Shown piece by piece: positions 1 through 9,131 of a stretch of 64,000 nt of DNA. The notes beneath the pieces are model-generated. The model was not told where the DNA came from, searched no databases, and saw only the letters and a program-made list of their open reading frames with translations. This DNA comes from Cryptomeria japonica (taxonomy: Eukaryota; Streptophyta; Pinopsida; Cupressales; Cupressaceae). The stretch covers positions 104,524,796-104,588,795 of the forward strand of contig NC_081415.1 in NCBI RefSeq assembly GCF_030272615.1, written 5' to 3'. Each line of letters begins with the position of its first letter. The first letter of the stretch is position 1. Both the position numbers and the translations under genes were made by a program.

Positions 1-1665
1 AGAAGACATTTTCTTTGACAAGAAAATTCTGTTTAAGCTATCAAGTACTTGGTTGATTTATAGGTTATTCATTCGTTTATATATATATCAGGTTCCTACA
101 ACATTGTTTGTGTATCTTCTGCGAATTATTCCAATGAAGTATTGGGGCATGTACTAATGGTGTCTGCATGGGAATTTCACTAAGCTACGTGATCATATGC
201 AAAATACAATCATGGATCACTATGGCTTGCCGACTACAACGTATACCTCAACCATATGATCATGAACCATTATCGAGGGTCCATATTCTTTATTCTTTAT
301 ATATGATGTTTTCTTACAGGTACAATGCTCCATCTTTGGTTCCTACTACCTCATCCACACTCGATAATGATTTATCTCTTACTACGGTATGAACTTGTCT
401 CAGGATATGATCGGCAAAAGATCAAGGAGGATGTTCCAAGTCATGCATGAAAGGAGATAATCCTTGTCTGTTCTGCAAGCAATACTCAAGTCAACTTGAT
501 CCATTATATCAAGTTGCTTGTATTAACTTGCTCTATCAAAATCCATGAAAGGAATACTCAGGTCATCTTGAATCATTATGTCGAGTTGCTTGTATTTTTC
601 TTACAACATTTTAAAGCTCAATGATGAAAAATAAAGCACTATGGATCATCATTACATCTCATCTGTATATATTGCATTTTGTTGCATTCCATCCATCCAT
701 ACATTCATAAATAGCTGCATATCATTCATACATAGTAATGACAATGGATACTCTATTTTCCTCTTCTTCCATAGGAATGCGTCATAGGTCCTCAATTTCT
801 TCTATCTAACATCAAACCCCACCCTCACCCTCCCCATCTTGGTAATCAGCATCACATACCCTACAGCATCTCCCATCAACCCAATCAAGCCAATTACTCT
901 GTCTACACAGGCACATCAACTCACACACACCCAGACTATCAATAGATACTCTAATCAAGTATCTTTGGATCTCAATAGGTAATCGATTATGGCGAACCTA
1001 GACTACAACAGGCATTTATCATAATGACCTAGTCTCAACCGGGCTGCTATGATTCACCACAACCATCCATCACATGCACACACTATCAATTGATCAACCA
1101 ATCAAACACAATCATAATGGACAATTACATCAATTGTCTAAGTCTCAACGAGTATTTTGCTTAAAATACCTTGACTTCATCAGGCAGTTACATCAATTGT
1201 CTAAGTCACCATCAGGTCACTTTGTTTCACTTACTCAGACTTTATCCTATCCAAGTGAACAATTGACATCAACTGTCATGCTTTGACTCGACCTGGGTAA
1301 TTAAACCAATTGCACCAGATTGTCCAACCATTTTGATCAATTGTACAATATCAATCAAAAGCACAACACCACACTTGCACTGTATCTCCTGCATAACCTA
1401 CGGGTACTCATTGGCTTGCCATTTCTCCATATTCACTCTATTTTCTTCCATTCTTTCACCGTTATTGCTAATTTCTTTTATTCTACCTCCCCTCCACTTC
1501 TTTCTCTTTTTCGAGAGATCGCTTGATTTTTCAAAAAAAATCGGCCCATCTCTCAAGGGGGCATACCACCCACTAAATTAGCATTTCTGGGGCATATTTC
1601 TTCACACCTATTTTTTTTTCTTTGAAACGACGCAATAAAACCACACCGTCTCAAAGAGGGGCAAA
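1..1665 (+). mobile_element. 3' non-coding internal end of LTR element A (partial)
   Basis: This stretch precedes a polypurine tract and an LTR start at 1666, so it is the 3' end of the internal region of a Ty3/gypsy-type element whose body lies off the left edge. No domain-bearing ORF is visible; the short open frames are not recognisable. It contains imperfect internal repeats (a TCAAGTTGCTTGTATT unit near 510-600; TTACATCAATTGTCTAAGTC at about 1124-1144 and 1185-1206). Its last 150 bases share the architecture of the other elements here: a hairpin (1513-1554), AAGGGGGCATA (1555), TGGGGCAT (1588), a second hairpin (1620-1656) and the polypurine tract. Confidence 0.7.
1657..1665 (+). promoter_or_regulatory. 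Polypurine tract of element A
   Basis: AGGGGCAAA lies directly before the LTR start TGTAG at 1666. A polypurine tract primes plus-strand DNA synthesis in LTR retrotransposons. The same AGAGGGGCAAA word occurs before the 3' LTRs at 16608, 29614 and 54556. Its 5' side abuts the right arm of a hairpin (CTTTGA 1620-1625 with TCAAAG 1651-1656, plus GACG 1629-1632 with CGTC 1647-1650). Confidence 0.8.
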
Positions 1666-2084
1666 TGTAGTCACATAAATCTGTCCACTTAATTAAATAA
1701 ATATTTAGTATTTATTTGATGATTTAACCATCAATCAATAATTAATTAAATTAATATTTAATTAATTCATCTTAACCCTCTTCTCCTATTAATTAAATAA
1801 ATTATTCAATTTAATTGATTTAATTCACTTAACCAAATTCAAACCATTAATTAAATAAATAAATCATATTTGTTTAATTAAATCTTCTCTCACATTTAAA
1901 TAAATTAACATTTATTTATTTAAATCCCCGAAAATCCCATCTCTCACATTTAAATAAATTAACATTTATTTAAATCACCTTTATCCTCCACCCACTTGCA
2001 TTTTCCTACAAATGCAAGTTGCACAACTATTTTAAATAAATTATTTATTTAAAATCCTATTTATCGTCACCCACTTGAAACCTA

Positions 2085-2305
2085 TAATGGTTTCCCTTAA
2101 AGTCTTCAAACTTAATGGCTTCCTTCTAGAGTCTTCTCAAGCCTTTAATGGTTTCCCTTAAAGTCTTCAAACTTAATGGCTTCCTTCTAGAGTCTTCTTA
2201 AGCCTTTAATGCTTTCCCTTAAAGTCTTCAAACTTAATGGCTTCCTTCTAGAGTCTTCTCAAGCCTTTAATGGTTTCCCTCAAAGTCTTCAAGCATTTAA
2301 TGTTT
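2085..2305 (+). repeat. 61-bp tandem repeat in the element A LTR
   Basis: About 3.5 copies of a 61-bp unit, with TAATGGTTTCCCTTAA recurring near 2085, 2146, 2207 and 2268. The copies are nearly identical, which suggests recent slippage or duplication within this LTR. Confidence 0.9.
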
Positions 2306-3059
2306 TATCTTCCTTTTTCTCATGTAAATAAATTAAGATTTATTTAAATAAAATCCAAAATTCACATTCACATTTAAATAAATTAATATTTATTTAAATA
2401 TCTATCCAAATGCAAATTGCACCATTTAATTGAAATAAATGATTTTATTTCAAATGAAAAATCTCAAAATTCCTCCCACTTGCATTCTCCTACAAAATCC
2501 ACTTGCATGCCTAAATCCCTTTTAGATTCTTTTAACTCCTAATTAGCCTAATTCACCCCCTAAATATTGTCACATTCCTAAGCAACTTGGAGTCACTTCT
2601 CAAAGCCCTCAAAGTCTTTGAAAGGCATTTAAGGCTTTAAGTCTTCAAATGGTTAACCTCTAAAGTCTTCCAAACCATTAAAGGCTCTTACATAACCATT
2701 TATGGTTAACTCACCTTTTACCTTTGGTTAGAGATTTTCCTCTAACTTAACCATCCTTTTGACTCGTGGATCTCTTCAAAGCATTTATTTCTTTGACTAA
2801 GGTAACCATTTAACCCTTGCACATTCATTTATCCCTTGGATAAAAGGAATATCCATTAACCTAACCCTAACCCAACCCCCTAGGGTAACCATCATGTCCC
2901 CTCAAGCATTTAATGCTCCTTATCTTTCCTCTCAAGCCTCCTCATGGTGACACTTGTCAACATGGGATTGGGTTGAAAGTCTCACATGGATTGAATATCT
3001 TTCAATCCTAACCCTTGTTAAGATTGCTCAATCTTAACCCTTCATTTCCCTATTTCTTC

Positions 3060-3068
3060 TATAAATAG
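3060..3068 (+). promoter_or_regulatory. TATA box of element A LTR
   Basis: TATAAATAG lies in the 3' third of the LTR, about 400 bases before its end, the expected place for the U3 promoter. Transcription would start about 30 bases downstream. The call rests on motif and position only. Confidence 0.6.
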
Positions 3069-3488
3069 AACCCTTCTCCTCAAGCAAAGAAGGAAGCATT
3101 AGAGTATTGTTGTTATACTGGTATTAGCATAGAGCTTTTTCATAGCATCACTATCTAAACTTACATAGCATTTGTTTATCATATTCAACCATCTTGAATC
3201 TCCATATGGCATCCATGGCTAGTGCTAAAAGCTGAGAGCTACACTCATGTGGAACTTGGAGAGGAGAGGAACAAGGGAGGAGCAACTATGAGCATCTTGA
3301 TTAGCATTTGGAGGAGTATAGTTTATCTATTCTATGTTTGTATGCTTTCTATTTCATGCTTAATATCTCTCTTGATATGCCTGTTTAGGATAATCTTTTG
3401 TTGCTAACACTAACGTTTGTTTCTTGCGCTCTTGTGTGTGTTGCCATCAAATAGATTTTCTGATCCATTTTGCAGAGCATCATAATCA

Positions 3489-4085
3489 ATTAGTTAATTA
3501 ATTCAATTATCTCTTCAATTTCTATTTCTATCTTTTAAGTTAGCTTTTTTCTAAATATAGCTTTCAATCAGTCGTCTCAGTTAACTATTTCATCCTCTTT
3601 ATTTCCTCCAATCACCCTTTTTCATCTTTCAGTCATCTTTTTTCTCAATCAGTTAACTCAATTTATCTATTCAATCTATTGAGTTCCATCTTGAAATCAG
3701 CAGTTCAACTATCAATCAGCATGTGAGCTCACCTGAGTTCCACCTCTTGATCAATATGTTCCACCTTTCATTCAATTCTCATCCAAAAATCTATGAATTA
3801 AGCAATCAATCTCCATTTTCAACAATCATGAACTTTGAATCTTTGTGTCATTTGCAGGTTGTCAATGTGATATTTAAGAGCCACCATACTACAAAGAGGA
3901 GAAGAGCAATGGAAGCTATAAGCAGTCTTGCAATAGGGGGAATTGATTAATTTATTTTATATTCTTGTTTCTTGCTTCTATGTTATTCTATTGTTTGTTT
4001 GTTTGAATTATAATTAGGATAGGGATTCGTGATTTTCCTTTCATTCTTAGTTGATATTGCATTTGATGAATTTATACATGTGACA
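3489..4085 (+). mobile_element. Remnant of the E1 5' LTR (R/U5 side)
   Basis: About 600 bases align end to end with the last 600 bases of the E1 3' LTR (36508-37113) at roughly 90% identity by eye. Similarity stops sharply after ACA at 4085 and 37113, which defines the LTR end. The beginning of this LTR was displaced by element A and lies off the window. The TATA-like site is mutated here (CTATGAATT near 3792) but intact in the 3' copy (CTATAAATT near 36829). The divergence makes E1 older than N2. Confidence 0.8.
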
Positions 4086-4088
4086 TTT

Positions 4089-4104
4089 TAGTGAACCTGA
4101 CATG
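4089..4104 (+). promoter_or_regulatory. Primer-binding site of E1 (decayed)
   Basis: Three T bases after the LTR end comes TAGTGAACCTGACATG. The same TTT spacing precedes the TGG primer sites of N1 and N2. With two G-to-A changes and one C-to-T change reversed, the site would match the 3' end of plant tryptophan tRNA as I recall it. The tRNA identity is from memory and needs a tRNA comparison. Confidence 0.5.
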
Positions 4105-4212
4105 AACTAACAGCTATTTAACCTTATTTTTCTTCTGTGTGATTTTGCAGACCGTATGGAATTTTTTAATTTTTTTCAAGTTTGTATAGATTTGCAAAAC
4201 AAATTCTAAATC

Positions 4213-4890
4213 ACACAATCGCATTTAGATCATCATGCAATCGCATAGACAGGCTCACGCAATCAAGCATATAGGGTCATGCATTCATGTGGAACCCATT
4301 ACACAAAAGCATTTACAGTGTCACGCAGTCACTCTGTTAGGATCACGCATTGGTCAGGAATATTTTTGTTTCTATTTATTTTATGTTTCTTGTTTTCTGC
4401 TCTCTGTTCTATTAAATTCTACATTAAATTAGATAAATCTGAATATAGTTTACATTTATTACATGCTTAATTATGACATTTTATGGCATGTAAGGTACAA
4501 TTCAGAATTTCAGGTGCCAGGAGGATGAAGGAACAAAGAAGACAAGCCAGACGCTATCAGCAAATCCTCACGGTAGAAAAGAAGATATGAGATCTAGAGG
4601 ATCAACTAGCCATCGATAGATACAATAGCCTAGTTCTCTCATATATAGTTAAATATGATTTGCTTAACATAGAATGGATGATGAGAGATCTTGCTAGGGC
4701 ATCACAATCTGTTTTGCAGGTTCTAGATCAGAATTAGCTTTCTTTTTTATTTTTTGTTTGGTATGTCTATGTATCACGCAATCGCTCTGTTAAGATCATG
4801 CAATCATTCTATTAGGACCACGCAATCACTCTGTCAAAATTACGCAATCGCTCTAATAGAATTATGCAATCGATCAGGTATCACTACGCA
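4213..4890 (+). repeat. TCACGCAATC motif arrays in the E1 leader
   Basis: Two clusters (about 4213-4365 and 4775-4890) carry roughly ten copies of a 25-30 base degenerate unit centred on TCACGCAATC or TCACGCATT. The same motif occurs in reverse orientation at 28790-29065, just upstream of the antisense PMD gene of the same element. Confidence 0.7.
4524..4737 (+). pseudogene. Small leader ORF of E1, unknown function
   Basis: An ATG at 4524 opens a 71-codon frame interrupted by one TGA after 22 codons. The conceptual product is charged and helix-like (start MKEQRRQARRYQQIL, later LEDQLAIDRYNSLVLSYI), which could form a coiled coil. It is flanked by TTTCAG and TTTTGCAG, which resemble 3' splice sites. 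I do not recognise a family. It could be a leader exon or chance; composition favours former coding only weakly. Confidence 0.25.
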
Positions 4891-5020
4891 TTCATGTTTT
4901 TCATATTTTAGTTTTCTGTTCTCTGTGGGTTTTATTGGGTTACTAATTATCTATTTGTAGCATGTGAAAAATTTACAAAGAGGATCAAATCTTTACTGAA
5001 TCATAAACACTCATGCTCTC

Positions 5021-5262
5021 ACACTTCAGTTTTGGGCTTAAAATAAACAATGGTTAAAATGGACATGCATATTATAACACTTCAGTTTTGGGTTTAAAAT
5101 AAACAATGGTTAAAATGGACGTGCATGTTATAACACTTCAGTTTTGGGTTTAAAATAAACAATGGTTAAAATGGACATGCATGCATTCACATTTCAGTTT
5201 GGTGTTTTAAAATAGACATGCACATGCGTATCTCACACCTAAATTTGGGTTTAAAATGAACA
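5021..5262 (+). repeat. 56-bp tandem repeat in the E1 leader
   Basis: Four to five copies of a 56-base unit beginning ACACTTCAGTTTTGGGYTTA, at about 5021, 5077, 5133, 5189 and a degenerate one near 5229. Non-coding. Confidence 0.85.
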
Positions 5263-6227
5263 TGAATCAGGATGCTCAATAGATTAACTCAAATTTCATT
5301 TTTCTTAAGGGAAAGAACTTTTTATTATGTTTGGGGTGGACCTACTATTGCATCAACTACCTTTCCACCCACCATCGGGGTCTTGGGAGAAAGGGAGAAC
5401 GTGATAACAACGCCCAAATTTTTCATTTTAGTAGTGAGGGGTATCTTTGACTGTGGATTTCATCACCCCACAGAGGTACTTTGAATTGGGATGCATTGGA
5501 GATATCATCTCTCCCAGCGTACTCTTGTGCGGGTTTTTCTAGCCATTATATAAATATGCTGGTCAGGCGGCTAGAGTGTTGAGTGAATTTGTCATATGTG
5601 GTGGCCTTCCTTGCACTGATAAGCTCAACTAAAGTCTTAAGTGGCTTGCTTTGAGAATCTGTTGTTGGATCGGGACCCCTCAAAACTTTACAATAAGAAC
5701 CAACTTAGTAGCCCAAATCCTACATTCAGTGGTTATGGGAGTGCGGATCATACCCCATAGATAACCCTCATGTACCTTGCATTATGAGATAGAAATCTCT
5801 CGATAATAAGATCTTTCAATCTTCAGGGTAAGAGAGACTAGCATGCTTGAGAAGTGTGTGTCATGGAGTGGAGCCAATGCTACCAGACTCTCTATCTGTC
5901 CATCTTGTTTCGGTATTTTGTTGCGGGGGCCTCATTGAATGGTGTCCACTTTCCAACCTAAGATTGTATTCTGTGCTTTTTTATGTATCATTGTACCAGA
6001 CCAATATTGAGTCAATTTTTTGGGCTATTTTAGGTCCTATCTTACGTGTCTCTAAATTTTCAGAATTGGTCAGAACACAGTTCAGTCAGCTATACTTGTC
6101 TTCAAACAACTGTTCTTAGATTTGGAAAACAACAAAGTTGTCCTACACACAAAATTACTAGAAACAAAGTCCATCTTGAAACGTCAGACAGTCCTACAAA
6201 CTCAAAATTTTATATACTTGTGATCAT

Positions 6228-6560
6228 AGGCAGTCTTTACATAGCCCTCATAGTCTTCATTTACATCCTTATTATCGTCCATAGTCCTTGCATAGTCTTC
6301 ATTTACGTCCTTGTTATCGTCCTTAGAAGTTGCATAGTCTTCATTTACGTCCTTATTATCATCCTTAGAAGTTGCATGGTCTTCATTTACGTCCTTATTA
6401 TCATCCTTAGAAGTTGCATAGTCTTCATTTACATCCTTATTATCATCCTTAGAAGTTGCATAGTCTTCATTTACGTCCTTATTATCGTCCTTAGAAGTTG
6501 CATAGTCTTTATTTAAGTCCTCATATACATCCTTAGATTTAGTCTGTCCTTAGATTTAGT
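6228..6560 (+). repeat. 42-bp tandem repeat in the E1 leader
   Basis: About seven copies of a 42-base unit containing CATAGTCTTCATTTACGTCC. As 42 is divisible by three and the unit lacks stops in one frame, it creates an artificial hydrophobic open frame, not counted as a gene. Confidence 0.9.
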
Positions 6561-6623
6561 CCTTGTCTAGACCTCATATACATTTGTCTTAGTCCATCAT
6601 CATTTGCATAATCATCCTAGAAA

Positions 6624-6863
6624 GTGATAGCATGCATCCTAATGGGTCTCCCAGGTGATGGTTTGCTCCCCTTCGAGCAACCTAATCTAGTGCCAAATGG
6701 CGGTCAACAAGAAATCATTGATGATTTGAGCAACTTGGCCTCGCAATTAAAGAGAAATGCATCTTATTATATAGGAGTCCAGTACGAGCTAAATATAGAG
6801 TATAAAATTTCCCGTAGAATTGATAGAGAAATTGCTGCAGAATGTCTTAAGAGAAGATATTGA
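6624..6863 (+). CDS. Possible small leader ORF upstream of E1 gag
   Basis: A 79-codon frame ends about 160 bases before the gag ATG. The product has an acidic/amide-rich middle and a charged C-terminal half (motifs QQEIIDDLSNLASQLKR and ISRRIDREIAAECLKRR) predicted to be helical. No family is recognised. It is the best-looking small frame in the leader because it lies outside the tandem repeats, but no relative in N1 or N2 supports it. The start codon is not a clear ATG in good context. Confidence 0.3.
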   Translation: MIACILMGLPGDGLLPFEQPNLVPNGGQQEIIDDLSNLASQLKRNASYYIGVQYELNIEYKISRRIDREIAAECLKRRY

Positions 6864-7025
6864 AAAACTTGTGTTGCAAAAATATCAAAATACTCAACAA
6901 ATCTCACGTCAAAATCCTCAATAGAGAGTCTGGTATAGTGTTGCATATTCCATATTTAGGTCTAGATTATTGCATTATTTTCATCTTGCATTAGGTTCTA
7001 AACCATCCTCATATAGAAGTCTTAA

Positions 7026-8137
7026 ATGCCCGTCACAAGGTCACAAAAGGCAAAACATAAGATGGAACCAAACAATGACCTATCAGTAAATCCAACTTGG
7101 AACATGGGCATATCAACTAGTCAACAATCAAACTCTCAAGCAATTCCCACAATACATGAACTACAACAAAATTTAACACATGAAGAGATTGAATCACCTC
7201 AACAGGACCCACATGTCCTTATGATCTTAGATGCTCTTATACATAATGATAGGGACAAATATCTCTCGTTCTTATTACAAAATGGGGCCAAATTACCTAA
7301 AGATTTTGATATCACAACAATCTTACCACTAGGAAATACTTTAGGTCAAAATAGTAGTCAATTACTACATATGACACAAACGCAAGTGATGATCTCAAGT
7401 TTTCCTCAAAATGCACCAACATCATATATACAAACAAATGACATCTCAAACATGAATTCTCAATCAAGTGCATCATCCTCAACAATAAATTTTAGTGCAC
7501 CAACACAGGCTATACCAATAATTTCAAGTGTCTCGACACCTATTCAAACACAAGTTCCTCATACAACAAGTGCAACTCAACCTTTGGTTTCCTATTCCAC
7601 GGGATCTACATACAGTCATCAGAATAGAAACTTAGATTCTACTAATACAATGAGTACAACTCAGTCAAACATGGGTTCACATATTGCTTATTTCACAATA
7701 CCTAGTGGAACTCATAACACACAGAATTATAATTATGGTACCTTTTAACAACCTCCTAGTTATACTACCATGAATCCTTTTGTGGGAAATATACATGCAC
7801 AAAGTGTACCTCTAACCCAAATGGATATTTTGTCCCAACAAGTATAGACACTACAACAATAGATGACAACTATGCAAACCGGTAACAATAAAAAGAGCTA
7901 CACAATGTAGGACTTACGTCCTTATCCTTTTGATCACACATTATATATGAAGCCTTTCCCACCATATTTTGAAACACCAAAATTTGACAAATATTGAGGG
8001 AAAGGTGATCCTAGAGATCACATCAAAAAGTTTTTTTGGGCATGTATAGAGGTTGCAACTGAAGACACTTATCTAATGAGACTGTTTCCTAAAATTTTGG
8101 GAGGCTCAGCCTTGCAGTCGTTTTCACATTTACCACC
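7026..8137 (+). pseudogene. gag: E1 gag, N-terminal part, cut by N1
   Basis: Gag forms the virus-like particle of LTR retrotransposons. The frame opens at an ATG (start MPVTRSQKAKHK) and runs 240 codons of Gln/Ser/Thr-rich sequence to a TAA at 7746. In the same frame it continues, with further stops (TAG near 7846 and 7861), into the retrotransposon Gag core: a PPYFETPKFDKY stretch, then GKGDPRDHIKKFF and LMRLFPKILGGSALQSF. These align well with the N2 gag (KFTKYEGKGD, LRRLFPKSL). At 8137 the gene is interrupted by N1 and resumes at 17586 after a duplicated CCACC. Premature stops and the insertion make it dead. Confidence 0.85.
8133..8137 (+). repeat. Target-site duplication of N1 (left copy)
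   Basis: CCACC precedes the N1 LTR start at 8138 and recurs at 17586-17590 right after the last N1 LTR. Five bases is usual for Ty3/gypsy insertions. Confidence 0.85.
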
Positions 8138-9110
8138 TATAAACACCTAAAATTAATATTTAATTAATTTAAGCCTATCAACATAATTAATTAAATTAAT
8201 TGTGTTATCCTTATTCCTCTCGGAATCAATTAAATCTAATTTAATTAATCTTGTAGCTATAGTCCAATAATTGATTTATCAAATAAATTAATTATTCCCC
8301 TATTCTTCTAAAGTCCTCTCAACAATTATTTCCTCTAAAACCCACTTAGTTAATTCATTCTAATTAATTAACCTAGTCATGTGATTCCTACGAATCACTT
8401 TTCCTAATCCCACTTATCCTAATTAATTCTCGTAATCATGATTATCATTATTCTCCAATTTTTTATTCCCACTCATGTCACATCAACATTGAGTCTCTCA
8501 AAGAAATTCAAATTTCTTTGAATCTCTCAATGCATCCTTATTTTGGAATTTTTGATTCCTCAAGTTTAAAATTCAAATTTCTCCCCCCTTTTTCCAAAGG
8601 AATTTTATATTCCTGTTTATTTTCCCAAGGCACCCTTGATCCATGCCTTCTATCTAAAATCAATCACAACCCTTCATAATCAAATCAATCTTGGCCCTCC
8701 ATTGGCCTCCTCCAATCTATAAATTGGAGCTTATTCTCCTCACAAGAGATCAAGACTTCTCATAGCATCCTCATGCTGCTCTATTCTCCTCTCTCTCTCT
8801 CTCTATAATCCTCTAATCAAATTCCTTCATTCTTAATCTTTCAATCCAATCCAATAATCCATTAGTCTTGTTGAGCAAAGGAGAGCATTCCACATCAAGC
8901 AATCAAAGGAGCACATCAAGTGGAGCATCATCAAGGGGCGCTTTCACTTCATCAAGCTCAATCCGAAGGAGAAGGTATAAGGTTTGTGAGGTATATACAT
9001 TTCATTCTTGTTTTGAGCATTTCAAATTATGTCTTTCAATTTCATATGATTATATGTTTGATTTTCATATTTTCTATCTAATCCACCTCACTAATCTTTT
9101 CCCCTCTTCA
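8138..9110 (+). repeat. N1 LTR1 (5' LTR)
   Basis: 973 bases, ending CCCCTCTTCA. Its start is TATAAACACC, a decayed form of TGTAGACACC seen at LTR3. The TATA box (CTATAA 8717-8722) sits between perfect 7-base inverted repeats CTCCAAT and ATTGGAG. A (CT)n run lies near 8795-8812. Bases 8882-8974 carry the block shared with the N2 LTR. Confidence 0.9.
8717..8722 (+). promoter_or_regulatory. N1 LTR TATA box within an inverted repeat
   Basis: CTATAA is flanked by CTCCAAT (8710-8716) and ATTGGAG (8723-8729). The arrangement is kept in LTR2 (about 16006-16025) and LTR3 (17174-17193). The other elements here have TATA boxes without such arms. Confidence 0.6.
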
Positions 9111-9113
9111 TTT

Positions 9114-9131
9114 TGGCACGCCCGGTGGGAC
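9114..9131 (+). promoter_or_regulatory. N1 primer-binding site
   Basis: TGGCACGCCCGGTGGGAC follows the LTR after TTT. It begins with the TGG complementary to tRNA CCA ends and matches the N2 site (TGGCACGCCTGGTGGGAC) except one base. An arginine tRNA primer is likely from memory of tRNA 3' ends, not verified. A small hairpin, GGGAC-CCAC-GTCCC, overlaps its 3' end (9127-9140). Confidence 0.75.

Larger units (their letters stand above)
1666..3488 (+). mobile_element. 3' LTR of element A, nested in the E1 5' LTR
   Basis: It starts TGTAG right after a polypurine tract and carries its own TATA box (3060). The 3' end is set between 3474 and 3488, because from about 3489 the sequence matches the 3' LTR of E1 (36508 onward). 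It is about 1.8 kb and AT-rich, with a 61-bp tandem repeat inside. Its first 1.8 kb bear no similarity to E1's LTR, so it is a separate element that inserted into E1's 5' LTR. The partner 5' LTR and the left target duplication are outside the window. The exact end is uncertain by about 15 bases. Confidence 0.65.
4105..7025 (+). other. Leader (5' untranslated region) of E1
   Basis: Nearly 3 kb separates the primer site from gag. The leader is built largely of degenerate tandem repeats (4213-4890, 5021-5262, 6228-6560) plus a short block near 5840-5885 that resembles the conserved leader block of N1 and N2 (AGAAGTGWGTGTCATGGAG). Two small open frames (4524-4737, 6624-6863) are listed separately. 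Long leaders are common in Tat-type elements. I see no further coding content. Confidence 0.65.

Noticed and set aside
1666-4085. A single 2.4-kb LTR of E1
   Set aside because: The first 1.8 kb has no match in the E1 3' LTR, has its own polypurine tract and TATA box; only 3489-4085 matches. Two nested LTRs fit better.
6046-6516. 156-codon hydrophobic ORF resembling a membrane protein
   Set aside because: It is a translation of a 42-base tandem repeat without stops in one frame; no variation pattern of a real gene.
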